Assembly (NCBI GenBank): GCA_029962745.1
Contig: CM057158.1
Location: forward strand, 8,737,949-8,801,948
Reading direction: 5' to 3'
DNA: 64,000 nt
DNA from: Echinometra lucunter
Taxonomy: Eukaryota; Echinodermata; Echinoidea; Camarodonta; Echinometridae
The position numbers and the translations under genes are program-made. Numbering within the stretch: position 1 is the first letter of the stretch; the number at the start of each line of letters is the position of its first letter. Shown here piece by piece: positions 1-12,321 of this stretch. Below the pieces are notes generated by a model. It ran no database searches. It had not been told where the DNA came from and worked only from the letters and a program-made list of their open reading frames with translations.

Positions 1-3000
1 CCAGGCAAGCAAAATCCCAAAGTTGAAAAATCGTTATATTTTCAAAGTGAACATATTTACAAGCAAACAACGACAAAAGGAAGGAGGTCATGATGTTTTG
101 GAGATTTACCGACATGGATTCATCATCATTATCAATAATGATCTGTCACTTTTACGACAGGGTTCTGCCAACCAGTCAGATTCTGACAATGTTTCTCCAA
201 GTGCTACGCTCTTGGGTCGTCCGCTTCAGCTCTTCATATCCTGCTGCTCCACATTCTGCAATTAAATCATCTAGGACATGTAGGAAGCCTTTACGAGGTC
301 TTCAATTCATCTTCTTTCCATGCAGACGGCCTTCTATAACTCTGATCATCAACCCATCATGCCACATTATGTGTCCCAGCCCTTTGAAAAAAAAAATTGG
401 CAGAAAAAATCATGAAAACAAGGATGTCACCCCTTTTTCTAAGAGACGCCCCTTTATCCCCCCCCCCCCCGACGTCTGTACCACCTTCAATCAAAACAGG
501 TCATCCCAGGTGAGGACAGGAGCACTGCCTGTGAAGTATCATATATCATCACTAATTACCAAGTTCATCATCCCAAGGTGTCGAAACTCCGGACAGGGAT
601 TCTTGGAACGATAATACCCGAGAACAAAAGGAAGAGATGGGACAAAGAGGGGCTACTATGATGAATATTTAGACTATATGATCAAACCAATCATGCATAA
701 GCTATTTCACAGACTAAAAAAGAGTTTTTCAAAAAGTATTAATTGTTCCTTTTAACCATAAGTTCTTTCGGATGCACTACCCATGAGAAAATACTGGCTC
801 AAAGCTAGAATAGATTTGGTCTATGGACTGGGTATTTCAAAGAGATCTATCTGTTTAATTTGTCGGCTTGCTTGTACAGATATTGCAATTTCAACTTGCA
901 CACTAAAGAGTATTTAATGATAAATGAAAAAATGAGATACATGCATTACGATAATGGAACGAGGATGCCTTTTAAGAGCATCTATTAAAATATTAAACGG
1001 ATCGTCAATTTAGTGTCAAGGTAGAGTAATTTTCAGCAGGAATTGAGCATAATCAACTACAGTGTTAATGCATCACTAAAACTGACGCGTGTCTGGCGAT
1101 GTACCAAGGTGTTTTCTACCAACCCTTCATGTAGCCTCATTTATGATGTAGCTTTCGAACGAGAATTCAGGGCAGATCATTCTTTTTCATTACAATCTTC
1201 GCCACCTTTGGAACCCCAGTTTAGTTTCTTTCATGCATAATTAAGCTGACATCACAGGAAGAAAAGGTTAAGTGTGCCTTCTGCATGCACCAGCACGTCC
1301 GCTTATCTGTTTCGCTGCTCCCCAAAGGGAACATCGGTGTTTATATTTAGGAAGCAGCCTTTTTACTACCGGAATTCACCACCATGAATTGGGGCAAAGA
1401 GGAAAATAAACGATTTCCAAAGAAAATCACAACTATTTGAGGTGAACCATCATTTCAGTTAACAATATCTAAACATACCTGCAATTTAGGAAAGAAAATT
1501 ATGAAAACATGGTAATTCTCACTGGAGAGCTTCTAGCGGTTGCGTTTTACTATACACAATGTGATATAAAGTGCGATGAATGGATTCAATAATTATGCAT
1601 GGATTAAATCAATTTGTAAAGGAAGAAACAGTCTAAAGGTAGATAGAATTACAAAGAGAGATAAAAAAACTATGCAGAGAAAAAGATAAAGATTGGAAGA
1701 GAAAAAGAAGAGGAGATTGTAAGTGAGAGATGGAGAAACAGAGAAGTGGAAGAGTGTCAGAGAGAGAGGGGGGGGGGGGGGGAGGGAGAGACTGAGAGTG
1801 GAAGAGAAAGACAGAGAAGAGCAGAGAAAGATAGGGCTGCGAGAAAACATTACGGAATTTCTATTTTATATTACGATGTCCAATCTTTCCCTAAATCGAC
1901 TTATATCAGCTAAGCAGCCGCCTAACGTAATTTTCTGGGCGAACAGTGCATTTCCGTGAGAAAAGTACCAAATTTAGCACATAGGCACAGCACCTTAAGA
2001 GCATTATTTGCATTTTTAGCACCAAAAATTGAGCCCACTTCTTAAACTGGCCACCATTCAGGAACAATTTCTTGTCAGTACGGGATAAAGATTTTCATGA
2101 ACTAATTAGATATATCTCATTAAAAATGTAAATCTTTTGGTTACCCTACATAATGCTCCGGCGACAGTAATATTAGTCCTGGCTTTATTTCCTCAAAGAT
2201 ACACGGCTATAGGGTCGGGGTTAGAGTTTCAGGTCAGGCTTAGGTTTGGGGTTATGCATTTGGTCCAGGGTTAACGTAGTTCCGTAATCGATTAGCGTAA
2301 GCCAGAAAGGGACGCGGAGCATGTGGCATGGATTCAAAACTTCAGGTCCCATATAACTTTTGAAATGTGTTTAAGGGGACCTGCATTTGGACAAAGGCCT
2401 AAATGCATTGATTTAGACATTGATGAGATACTGAATCTTACGACACCAAATATGAGACGCACGTAGATGAATATGTTATTAACAGAACCATATAGGAGGC
2501 CGAATAGCCTATTTTCCTTATAAACACATCCGTACATGGTGCCACATTTTGGTGTTTTTATCAAAAAGTGCATAATTGAATTACTAGGCTGCCTGACTAA
2601 ACGACAATCAAAAGAAATCATCCGACAACCAGTACTGCAGTATTACATTCTACTGAAGCGGTTATATTCTTTATATCAATGCCTTCAAATACATTCTGCA
2701 CTTACCTGATTTCTTCAGAAACATTCGAAAACCTATACCACTAGAATTTTTCTAAAACTGCCCATCATATTACAGCACCTTGTATCCGATCTGGAAAAGG
2801 AGCTTTAGAAATACTATTATTTATGAAATCACACAGGATCACGTGACAGTGTGATCCTGCTAGTCAACCATCTGCCATGGGGAAAAGGCTAAATGAACAT
2901 ATGCGATATGTAAAAGGATATATTTGTTAGTATATACCGAATGGGAAATAAGTGTTACGAGAAATTCAGATTGCCATTGACCCAAATTTTCATAAATTTA

Positions 3001-4610
3001 GCCACTAAATTTAAACCCTTACATAACCATCGGTTGAATTTTGAGGTGAATATCTATTCTTATCTTTAACTACCATCATAATCTGCTTTAATCAAGGCTC
3101 AGTAAAAATCAATTCACCGACTAAACCAAAATTCCAATGTATTACCATGAATTAATGCATAATTTGATAAAAGCTGATGGTAGCAAACACAATTTTTTCC
3201 ATTAATTCGTCAAAAGCTTTCTAGTATTAGTAAAAGACGGAAGTGTATTTCGTTAGAACCCATGCATATTTTCACCGGCAACAAAATAATGATAGTTATG
3301 TATGCTCCTAAATAACTTTACTATATATAAGGTATACTTAACTTAGGGTATAAATAACAGTAAATCAATCGATCGATCAATCAGTCAATGAGAAAACATA
3401 AATGTATACTCACCCTCTCACGTTCTCTCTTGAAAATCATACACTACTTCATCTTCACATCCAACCATCCTGGTGTTTTCTGGTCTTCTCAGCATGTCAG
3501 CAATATTGCTACAACCACTCTTCCTCCCTCCTCCTTCTTTTTCTCTCCCCCTTCTCCCCCCCCCCCCCTCTCTCTTTCTCTTTCTCTCTCTCTCTCTCTC
3601 TTTCTCCAATTCATACTCTACTTCATCTTTACACCCTGTTTTCAGATGCTCTCAGCCTATGCTCTCAGCGTGTCACTCTCAGCACATCACTTTGACATTA
3701 AAAGCCCCCTCCTTCACTCCCTCCCTCCCCATCTCCGTTTCTTTTCCTTAGATTCACACTCCACTTCATCTTGACACCCTAGATCATCATTAATTTCTGC
3801 TGCTAAGCATTTCATCTCTCTCTCTCTCTCTCTCTGTCTATCGTTCTCTTGCCACCCCCCTCTCTCTATATATATATTTCTTTTTAATTCCTTTCTACAT
3901 TTCTTATCTATCCCTTGCTCCTTTCATCCTCACACCCTACACCACACCCTAACATCTCCCAGTTTTCTGATGCTCTCAGCGTGTCATTGTCAGCTCATCA
4001 CCATGACATCACAGCATCCTAATCGGGTAGAGTCAATAATTAGAAAGACACCGTGAACGTCATAGAAGTCGACGGCATCTTGAAAGGTAACAGTACCTTG
4101 ACTTTAAGAAAGTAGGAGTCCGAGTCGTGCGTAATGTACATGGTGTCTCTGGGTTCTGTTAGGCTCTTGTCACTTTTCGGTAATCAGGTTTATGCATGCA
4201 CATACACGAATGTAAAAATTTTGGGTTCAAATTTGCACCCCAAACCGACATGATCGTAGTAACTCTGAGGGTACGAAGAAAAAACAATTATGAAAATTAG
4301 CATTCACTCCTTCATGTGATTGTGCTAATTTTCTCCTACCTACTGCTTACGTTGTGAGCAGATCTACGTCTAGTATGAACGCATGTGAAATTCATTGCAT
4401 CATTGATGCACTGAATCGTACTTTACGAATCATAAGGTTCACAGCATCCATGTCACGAATGTTCTGAACCGTGCATGAATGATTCATTCCGTCACCTGAC
4501 CACTCTGAGTCCTTGTACTCTTTGTCCACACAGAAGTTGGAAAGTGATTCTAACCAGACCACAGTTTGAATATTGACGTATTATGGTTTGAAACACAATA
4601 TTTTGCTGTC
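1..4610. other. No gene seen; noncoding, probably intron or 3' part of the EF-hand gene
   Basis: Both strands were read for EF-hand exons and other coding signals without success. The stretch holds a purine-rich block (about 1618-1845, GA-rich with a G run), a decayed GGTTAG-like patch (about 2212-2275), a pyrimidine-rich block (3415-3960) with C runs and CT repeats, and otherwise plain AT-rich sequence. Open frames here are short or come from the CT/GA tracts. Confidence 0.5.
3541..3606. repeat. Poly-C/CT microsatellite
   Basis: A run of C followed by interrupted TC/TTTC repeats; a further TC tract sits at 3812-3835. All pyrimidines on the plus strand. Confidence 0.9.
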
Positions 4611-4767
4611 CAGGGCCCCGTTGCATAAAACTACCATTGATGGTAACTTTGCCATCAGTGGTAACTTCCATGGAAACCTTGAAATTGATTGGCCGTTGAG
4701 CAATGTTACCATGGTAGTCACTACTGATGGCAGAGTTACCATTAATGGTAAGTTTTATGGAACCCAG
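4611..4767. mobile_element. Hairpin MITE, CCGTTGCATAAAAC family
   Basis: The left end (CAGGGCCCCGTTGCATAAAA) and right end (TTTTATGGAACCCAG) are inverted, and the arms continue inward as near-complementary blocks built on ACCATTGATGGTAA and TACCATTAATGGTAA. The centre carries TTGATTGGCCGTTGAGCAA. The same ends and centre recur at 31570-31755, so this is a family of non-autonomous fold-back elements. No protein is encoded; a 70-codon frame across it is an accident of the palindrome. Confidence 0.75.
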
Positions 4768-6796
4768 ATGTGGCGAGAATCATGACATGACATCTTCCTC
4801 AGTACGGTCAGCAAGGTTTGTCTTTATTCTCGGCGATGTGTAGTTGGAAAAAGGGCCTACTTCCGAGAAAGAAAAAAAATCATGTTTTGTAGCAGAGTTG
4901 TCTCTCAAGATGAGTAGTTGCGCTGTTTGAGTCTTCGGTGTCAGAAATACCTTTAATTCAAGTTTCATATTTCAAACCTTACATTACTTTTGGAATTAAG
5001 GGATTATCTGTGTTTGGACAAGCCTAAGGTCACACCCTTGAAGTACAGTAACTAAGGATGAAAAACGGACTGTAATCACTCCGCGCTATCCTCCTCAGAT
5101 TCCCGCGGGAATTTCTCAGGCGCCTTCCGAATCTCCTCCGAAGTGTGATTTTCTCCGGTCGAGCACCTCCTCCTCTTCACGTCGCGGTGGTCGAATTCCT
5201 CAATGGATTTCTATCTTTATCTTCTACACCAAGAACAGGGATTCCCTACTGAGCCTATCATGTATTAAGGATGAGTCTAGGGTGTTTCCCTCTTCCTTCC
5301 TATCTCTCCCCCCCCCTCTCTCTCTCTTTCGCTGTCTCTCCCTCTCTCCTCTCCCCCTCTCCTTCTTGTTCTTTCCTCCTCTCTCCCTCTCTCCCCAGTC
5401 CCTCACGTTCTTAACACTAGTTATACATAGCAAAGCTTTGTTTCTTTAGTTGGAAGCATGACTTCTGCATTCTTATTGAAATATCTTATAAATGTGATAA
5501 AAGATTTTTTTCTGGTCCAAGTTGTTGTTGAAATAAAGGTTAATTTGGAAAAGGTATCGGTGGTCAGATAGTGATCTGATTTTGTTTTGCGATTTTCACG
5601 ACACTTTAAATCCGATTTATTTATTTTTAAAAAATCGTTCTCGTTACCGTAGATCTATTCGTACCGTTTAAATCGGTGAAAATTTCGAGCAAGCTGTGGG
5701 TTATGTATCTCCTGCTAATATACTTCTACACTTTACAACATGGGGACCTCACATGCAAACATTCAAATCTACATTGGTTACTGCTATCAATTTTCCACTC
5801 GACTGCTTTATTCTATTTCAACGCCCACTTTCAAGCGATGTTTCATGGCTTCGGATGTATATGAAGCAGGGTGCCCCTTCCCCCTTTTGAAGACCTCATT
5901 AGCACTTGTATGTTTTTTGCACCACCTCTATCTGCAATCGCTTTTCTCCTCGCAGCCTAGTACTGGTTCGGCAAATATTTCAGTATATAATATATGTTAA
6001 GACACAAACACATTTTCTCTAGTCTTACATCGTTACAGCACTCATAATTATCGACCGCTCTAAAAAAAAATCCAGCTCTATAATTTGAAGTAGATGATAT
6101 TATGGCTAAAGGCACCCAAGAATGCAAACAAGTGTAACTAGATTTTTTAATGATGCATTCATTTCGATGCGTACACGCAAGCTGATGCCTAGCATGCATG
6201 CATGCACGCCTCAGGGGACTGGTCAACAAGGGGAGGTGGTGCACTGCGGCGCCAAACCATCATACCTTGGGCATTATGGTTCAGGCAAGCATTGACTTAT
6301 CTTCAGATTAAAAACAGGGGACGAGAGTGGAGTACTGAAAGATGCCTAATCTGTATGTTAGGGGCGTGCTCGAGTGAAGTGTCTTGAGCACCTAACGTGA
6401 GGGATACTGAGCGCTATGCAAGAAACGAATATTGTTATCGTTCGGCAAGTAACGTCATAATTATAAGGCATGGAGCAATTATGTCGTTCTCCACAACCCC
6501 TCTATAACATTCGCCAGGTCTGCGTCGATCTTTCTCCGCCTGTCTGTCTCCTCCCCTCCTCAACCTTCTCTCTCTCTCTCTCTCTTTCGTCCTCTCTCTG
6601 TTTCTCTTTCTCTCTCTCTTTCCCTTTCTTCAGTCTTTGTCTTTCTCGGTCTGCCCCCCCCCCGCACTTCATCGTCTGAAAATGGGGGGGGGGGGGGGCT
6701 GCGATCATGTTTTTTTTTTTTTAATGTTTCGGTCATGCACTGGTTGGTGTGAAGGTCACTTTGCGACATCATTCAGTCACGCACTGCTTGGTGGGA
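4768..6796. other. No gene seen
   Basis: Unique-looking AT-rich sequence. It includes a GC-rich, open patch on the minus strand at 5076-5210 (see findings), a CT-rich tract at 5286-5395, and a CT tract with C and G runs at 6563-6698. Confidence 0.45.
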
Positions 6797-7010
6797 GGTG
6801 CCGTGGTATAGTTCATTCATTTGACTCTCAATCTAAGGGTTGAGGGTTCGAATCCCTGCCCGTCACTAACGTATTTTGGCGAACATTAATCCACATTTGC
6901 CATTCTCCATCCAGGTGTAAATAGGTACCTGGCAAGTACTGGGTTAATATATGCAGGGACCTCAGGAAGAGCAGCAATTATGATGATAAGGCTTCTCTAT
7001 AGGGAGACAA
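6797..7010 (+). mobile_element. tRNA-derived SINE with microsatellite tail
   Basis: A tRNA-like head has a box A-like GTGCCGTGGTATAGTTC and a box B-like GAGGGTTCGAATCCCTG (6842-6858). The body carries CCAGGTGTAAATAGGTACCTGG, a short palindrome often seen in SINEs of marine animals (from memory). The 3' side leads straight into the ATT/ATC array. There is no acceptor-stem pairing across the head, so it is not a working tRNA gene. Confidence 0.65.
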
Positions 7011-7013
7011 AAT

Positions 7014-7292
7014 TATCATCATTATTACTACTACTCTATCATTACCATTATTATTATCATTATTATTATTATTTTCATTATTATTATTATTATTATTATC
7101 ATTATTATTATTATCATCATCATCATTATTATTATCATTATTATTATCATCATTATTATCATCATTATTATTATCATTATTATTATTATTATTATTATCA
7201 TCATTATTATTATTATTATTATCATCATCATCATTATCATTATCATTATTATTATCATCATTATCATTATTATCATTATTATTATTATTAAA
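7014..7292. repeat. ATT/ATC trinucleotide microsatellite, about 280 bp
   Basis: An uninterrupted array of ATT with interspersed ATC units. It probably grew from the A/T-rich tail of the SINE just before it. Long frames across it on both strands are low-complexity artefacts. Confidence 0.92.
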
Positions 7293-7539
7293 TTCTAAAC
7301 TGCAAAAAAGCATAGTAAAAAAAAACTTTAAGCGTGCTGTATATTTCCGAAATTGTAAAGAAAAAAATAAGGAATTCATCACTGTTAAGGTAGAGAAATG
7401 TAGAATTAGTCATTAACGATTCAAGGATATAAGTATATGATCAAGGAGGATACGGCGGGATAACGATTGCTGCTACTCTCACGCACATGATAATCACTAA
7501 CAATAATCATTTTCCTTTCCGCAATTCCATATCCTCCTA

Positions 7540-7870
7540 TGTGCATAAACCGTGGCAAATTAATGTCTTCCTGTCGCCCTCTTTTAATCACCTACTGGCC
7601 CCTTTACCTATCCAGGATGCATGGTTTCTCTGATATGAATGCATGGACCTCTATCTGGATGAATGCCTCTCCACTGCGCGCCTTGGCGCTTTGTCCGACA
7701 GGCTTACCCGACCAAGGTGTGAGCGTTTGAATTATTTCAGGCCCTGTCTCTGGAGAGGGCCCGACGGTATGTCTTCTCACCAAGTCGAAGCGATCTCGGA
7801 GGCCTAATAACTCGCTGGGAGGCATTATGCAAGGCGCTGTCACGCTTGATCGTGAAGCCTAAACTTGGGC
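7540..7870. other. GC-richer segment of unknown nature
   Basis: This patch is distinctly richer in G+C than its neighbours and has open frames of 60-79 codons on both strands, but none resembles a family that I know and no start or splice signals stand out. It could be an old repeat or a pseudogene fragment. Confidence 0.25.
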
Positions 7871-8006
7871 GCCACCTAAATGCTGTTGTCATACTTTCAC
7901 GTTAACCTTAGCTACATAGCTACCTTACACCATTTTTTGTGATACGGAGTGGGACGTGGCTGTATCGTAGCAGTTACAGCATCTTCGTAGCCAATACTTC
8001 GGTTAA

Positions 8007-8130
8007 TATATGTCCAACCAAAAATATTGGTAAAGATTGACCAATATGATGGTCAATAACACCAAATTATTGGTTAAACTGTACCAAAATTTTGGTTGAT
8101 TTTGACCAATTTTTTGCTCGGACACATATT
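8007..8130. mobile_element. ACCAAT/ATTGGT-rich fold-back element
   Basis: The ends ATATGTCCAACCAAAAA and TTTTTTGCTCGGACACATAT are roughly inverted, and between them ACCAA and TTGGT motifs alternate at least eight times, so the segment can fold on itself in several registers. A MITE is the likely explanation. No clear target-site duplication was seen. Confidence 0.5.
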
Positions 8131-8542
8131 CAGCAACACATTGGTTATTTTGACCACTCCAGGGTGCATTTAAAAAAAAAAATTAAGTGAATGGTAGCAG
8201 CGGTTGGGTGTGGGTGCAGTCACACTTCCACTGAAAGCCCAGCCATATATAAGTGACATGTCAAGCCTTCTCGTGGCAAATAAGGAATCTACGTCGCAAC
8301 GACGCGTCTTCAGGACAATTATATGAAGAAAAAAAAACAAAAACAGTAGAAATTTTGAAATGCTGAACATTTCGACATGAAAAATATGCCCCCTCCAGTA
8401 ACGCAAGGCCTATGTGTCCTGGCGTGGCGTGACAGGGTTTATGCACGTGGCATCCTTACGCGTACGAGATGTTCACGGCAAAATCTTGGGGGAAAAATGA
8501 CTCTTGCTTACGGCTTTGCTTAGCGAGAGTGTCTGACAGCAG

Positions 8543-8854
8543 CAGCCGCGGATCCAGGATTTGATGGGGGGGGGGGGGGGGGGGGGCTATGGCCATGGGG
8601 GATGCGTTTAAAAAAAATTGCGTGTGTTGTAAAACCGTATTCGGGGAGTAGGCTTATCCTATTGTCCTATTACAGATCCAAAAATTTCGCGACAAGCAAA
8701 AACAAAAAAACAACAACAACAAAGGTTGTACATTAAATTTGCCATTTTTGGCCGAGGTACCCAAAATGGTCAAAGATGGGCTGAAAAATACAAATTTTGA
8801 GTCTGGGGGGCCAAGGCCCGCTCAGCCCCCCCCCCCCCCCCGGATCCGCGCCTG
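8543..8854. mobile_element. hAT-like MITE with 8-bp target duplication
   Basis: The ends CAGCCGCGGATCC and GGATCCGCGCCTG are inverted with one mismatch, and GACAGCAG flanks both sides exactly (8535-8542 and 8855-8862). An 8-bp duplication and CAG...CTG ends fit the hAT superfamily. The interior holds a long G run near the left end and a long C run near the right end, and no protein. Confidence 0.8.
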
Positions 8855-8862
8855 GACAGCAG

Positions 8863-10270
8863 CATTACGGTTATTACAGCTTGGCATGTATAGAGTAGTG
8901 CAATCGCCTCCACTTTAAAAGCTTCATATCTGAGGCGAAAAATGGGTGGTCACACTAATGCCAAAAAATGTGATAGTCAAGAAACACCTCCAATTACTAA
9001 TGCTGTTGGGTATGTATGAAGGTTTGCCGTAGGCATGTACTGAGAGGTCCATCTTATATGATTTACTAGATAAATAAACAGGAATTCACGATTCATAATT
9101 TGCCAACTCGTATTTGACAAATACACAAAAGAAATAATATGCAAATAACAAAAACAAGAAAAAAATATAATTCACTTTTAAACGTACATTTCAATACAAG
9201 ACAAAAGGCTGTGACACAGATGCATAATTACTTAAGTACTGAATGGAAAAGCACAGTACTTTACGCATCCGCTACTTAATTCTGCGATAGTTATTTGGGA
9301 ATTCTAAGTATTATTGCTAGCTAGGTAATTCGATTGTACAAAAGGTCCGTTTCAAATGTGTGATTCAAATAGATGTATACAAAATATATACCAGATTCCG
9401 TTGAGGAGACTTATACCATGACTCATATTGAAATAAAGAATTGCTTGAAAAGTCCTTCACCAGGTCTTCAATTATTTACAATAACATCATAAGGGTAGGT
9501 AATTTTTAGAATGCGCATTTGCTAAATTCATGGTGTAATAAATTCTGATGACATGAACATTAATTCTTATGATATAGTGATCTCCAATTCAAATCAACAA
9601 AAAACGCCCAAACTCGTTCGATTTGTGATTTTTACCCTTTCGAGCGTAATGTGGATATCACGATTTGATTCGGCGCTACGACGTCCTACGAAAATATACC
9701 TGCTTCCTATCCCGCTAAGTTTGGATTTAATGCTAAGTCAGGAGTAGAGACACGTAGTAGTAAGCGATGTAAGCCTAATCATGGCAGGACAGTATACAGC
9801 CTATACTAAAATGTACTTGGCAATACTATACTGTTTTTAAAAAAATACGGACAACCCACTGCCCACTACCCCCTCCTTCTAACAACAAAAACAAGAGAAC
9901 GAAAACAGGGAGAGAGAGAGACAATGAAACTATAACATTATTATCCTCTACATTCGGAAAGACCCATGATAATTAATTCGTGTCTCTAAGTTAGTAATAC
10001 ATGTAGTCCACTCCTAAAACTGGATATATTGTTAAATGTATGGCTATAAGAAAAGTGTTTTGTAACTCTTTCACGCAACATTAGCAGATCACTGGAAGCT
10101 AGTGGTAACTCCCTTTTAGTTTTGTTAATTTAGTGATATTATGTTCAGTTTAAAGGATTTCCAAGTTTCCATATAATGTGTTTATTTATTCGTCTCTCTC
10201 TCCCCCCCCCCCCCTCTTGCTGTTTTAATGCTACGAGGGTACGCTACAAGATCTACCATATCATAAGATA
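8863..10270. other. No gene seen
   Basis: AT-rich noncoding sequence with a C run near 10204, immediately downstream of EF-hand exon 2 on the minus strand, so presumably intron 2 of that gene. Confidence 0.4.
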
Positions 10271-10276
10271 ACCTAC

Positions 10277-10356
10277 CTCCTCATTTATACTTGGATTGGA
10301 TTTCAACAGCTCCCTGAAGAAACTGGTCAGTTCTGAACCCTCGATGTAGCCATTAC
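10277..10356 (-). CDS. Calbindin/secretagogin-like EF-hand protein, coding exon 2
   Basis: This exon encodes residues 35-61 and continues exon 1. The acceptor is a pyrimidine-rich tract ending in TCATCAG (just right of 10356) and the donor is GTAGGT at 10271-10276; the exon is 80 nt and leaves phase 0. The joined loop reads D32-E-D34-G-N36-G-Y38-I-E40-G-S-E43, with acidic or Asn ligands at loop positions 1, 3, 5, 9 and 12 and Gly at 6, a textbook functional EF-hand. The exiting helix (SELTSFFRELLKS) resembles the helix of EF-hand I in secretagogin and calbindin. Family members are usually about 260-280 residues with six EF-hands, so most of the protein (about 200 residues) is missing. I saw no further exon between 1 and 10270, but short exons could have been missed. 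Confidence 0.85.
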
Positions 10357-11331
10357 CTGATGACAGGAAAGAAGAGAAAGAAATTTGATTAAACATCCGT
10401 ACGAAATGACCTGTTATAATTGTTGGTGCAATCAGAATTTTGAACTTGAGGCTGAGTTTAAGGTCGGTTTCAGTCAACTTTAATGAAGGAACTCAAACCG
10501 AAATCCACAACACGATTTTAGCCCACGAGTCCGGTTTAACCGAAATCATTGAACATGGGTCATGGGTTAAATAATAATATTACTTTGATGGTCATTTTCT
10601 GTCACTCTTTTCCTTCCTTTCTCCTTTTTTGTTTTCTATTTGTAAAACGCGGTTGGATCATTGTTTGCTCCGAAAAAAATTACAAAACTCTGATTCAGTA
10701 TCGCAAAGACATCGCTCGAAGAAATTTACAAACATCTTGATCTATTTTGATATGAGTGTTGTGATCACTGTATTCTGTAATTGTATGTTTAATCATTCGA
10801 CTATTTTCACATGTTTCACGGGATGGAATAAACCTGTATTTCGGTTTGCTACATCAACGTCCAGTTAAGGGAAAACCACGAATGTATTGACCGTAAACAG
10901 ATACATTAAAGGTGTAGTTACATATGTAAGTCGTGTGATATTCGATTGTTGGAAATTTGATTCCCTGTGATTGGACGTGAGACGATATGGAACTGCCACA
11001 AATCAAAAAGAGTGATTATAGTCCAAGTGCTTGCTATACCAGTGTATACCATGGCGCGAACAAGTCATAAATTAGATAAGACCAAGTTGTTTTTTTTCTT
11101 TCATGTAATTTCATGGGCAAGGCCGTTGAACCGAACACAACGAAGTGATAGCATCGCGGCCAGTTTGGCTCCTCCGGCCATCCCATCTTGTGCTACAGTA
11201 ATTACCACATTCCCATCACTGATGCAAATTTGATGAAGAAATAGCGCGATGCTTACAAAAATGACCCCTAGACATGGTGAAATATGAATCTGGAAAAAAA
11301 ATAATTGAACGGAGGTAAAGAGAGAAAGGAA

Positions 11332-11338
11332 TAGATCT

Positions 11339-11380
<42 letters not shown>
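11332..11380. repeat. GATA microsatellite (first array)
   Basis: About twelve GATA units that end just before the first copy of the tandem duplication at 11381. Confidence 0.9.
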
Positions 11381-11381
<1 letters not shown>

Positions 11382-11752
11382 CTGAGAGGAGACTCCTTTA
11401 CAGTCGTCGTAAGCATTCAGCTTTTTTTTTTTGTGGTCCATTCCATATCATATATTGTCTGCTTATACTGTTTGCTTTGTACATTCTGTTTTTATATATG
11501 ATTATGGTTAAATAAATGAATCTTGAAATCTTGAAATCGTTTAGGAACATCCCTGATATAAAAAAGAAAAATAATGAGATGGAAATTCAAGATAAGCCGA
11601 GATGGGATGGTGAGTCACAGGTTAAAACGACTTGATATAATGTCACTGAAATTACGTTATTTTCCAGGTTTGGTTCGATAATTGATTTATCTGATGAGCT
11701 AGCCTTATCAATGTTATATACATGACATAAATTGATTTTGAAGATTAACAAA
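11381..11752. repeat. Tandem duplication, copy A, carrying a LINE-tail insertion
   Basis: Copy A begins GAGAGGAGACTCCTTTACAG and continues at about 11541 with a segment shared with copy B (for example TTAAAACGACTTGATATAAT and CAGGTTTGGTTCGATAATTG). It is longer than copy B because a roughly 135-bp LINE tail (11406-11540) interrupts it. Confidence 0.8.
11406..11540 (+). mobile_element. 5'-truncated LINE tail inserted in duplication copy A
   Basis: The segment ends in AAATAAATGAATCTTGAAATCTTGAAATC, described as an A+T-rich 3' UTR closing with 8-bp tandem units, typical of CR1/L2-type LINE 3' ends. It is absent from the sister copy at 11895-12132, where the flanks are contiguous. A short TCGT at each edge may be the target duplication. 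Confidence 0.6.
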
Positions 11753-11761
11753 GTGCTTATA

Positions 11762-11817
11762 CAGATAGATAGATAGATAGATAGATAGAGAGATAGAGAG
11801 CTAGCTAGCTAGCTAGC

Positions 11818-11864
<47 letters not shown>

Positions 11865-11893
11865 GTAGATAGATAGATGGATGGATAGGTAGA
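11762..11893. repeat. GATA microsatellite (second array) with CTAG inset
   Basis: GATA/GATG units interrupted by a (GCTA) block near 11801-11818. It precedes duplication copy B just as the first array precedes copy A. Confidence 0.9.
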
Positions 11894-11894
11894 T

Positions 11895-12132
11895 GCTGAG
11901 AGGAGGAGACTCCTTTACAGTTGTTTTGGAACATCCATGATATTAAAAAGAAAAATAACGAGACAGAAAATTCAAGATGAGCTGATGGTGTCTTACAGAT
12001 TAAAACGACTTGATATAATGTCACTGAAATTATATATATTTTTTTCCAGGTTTGGTTCGATAATTGATTCAACAGATGAGGCAGCCTTAATTGTTTTATA
12101 CATGACATCAATTACTTTATATAAAGATTAAC
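11895..12132. repeat. Tandem duplication, copy B
   Basis: Matches copy A from the CTGAGAGGAGGAGACTCC start through GATTAACC with scattered substitutions and small indels, but lacks the LINE tail. It keeps the pre-insertion arrangement. Confidence 0.8.
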
Positions 12133-12321
12133 CTTTTTTTTTGTATACATATCAGTCTTTTTACAGCAATATGGAAACATCTTACTGACACTATGCTCTG
12201 TTAATTGATAAAACAGGATTCTGAAACATTTTTAATCTGGTGAGGGCATCGTCAAAGCATGATCACGAGAGATGAAGAGAGCTTATATTATTCAGCAATA
12301 GATCACGATGTGATGCTCTGT

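Noticed and set aside
2212..2275. Interstitial telomere-like GGTTAG patch
   Set aside because: Only irregular GGTT/GGGTT motifs without a countable TTAGGG array.
6978..7382. 134-codon Asn/Asp-rich minus-strand frame
   Set aside because: Translation of the ATT/ATC microsatellite.
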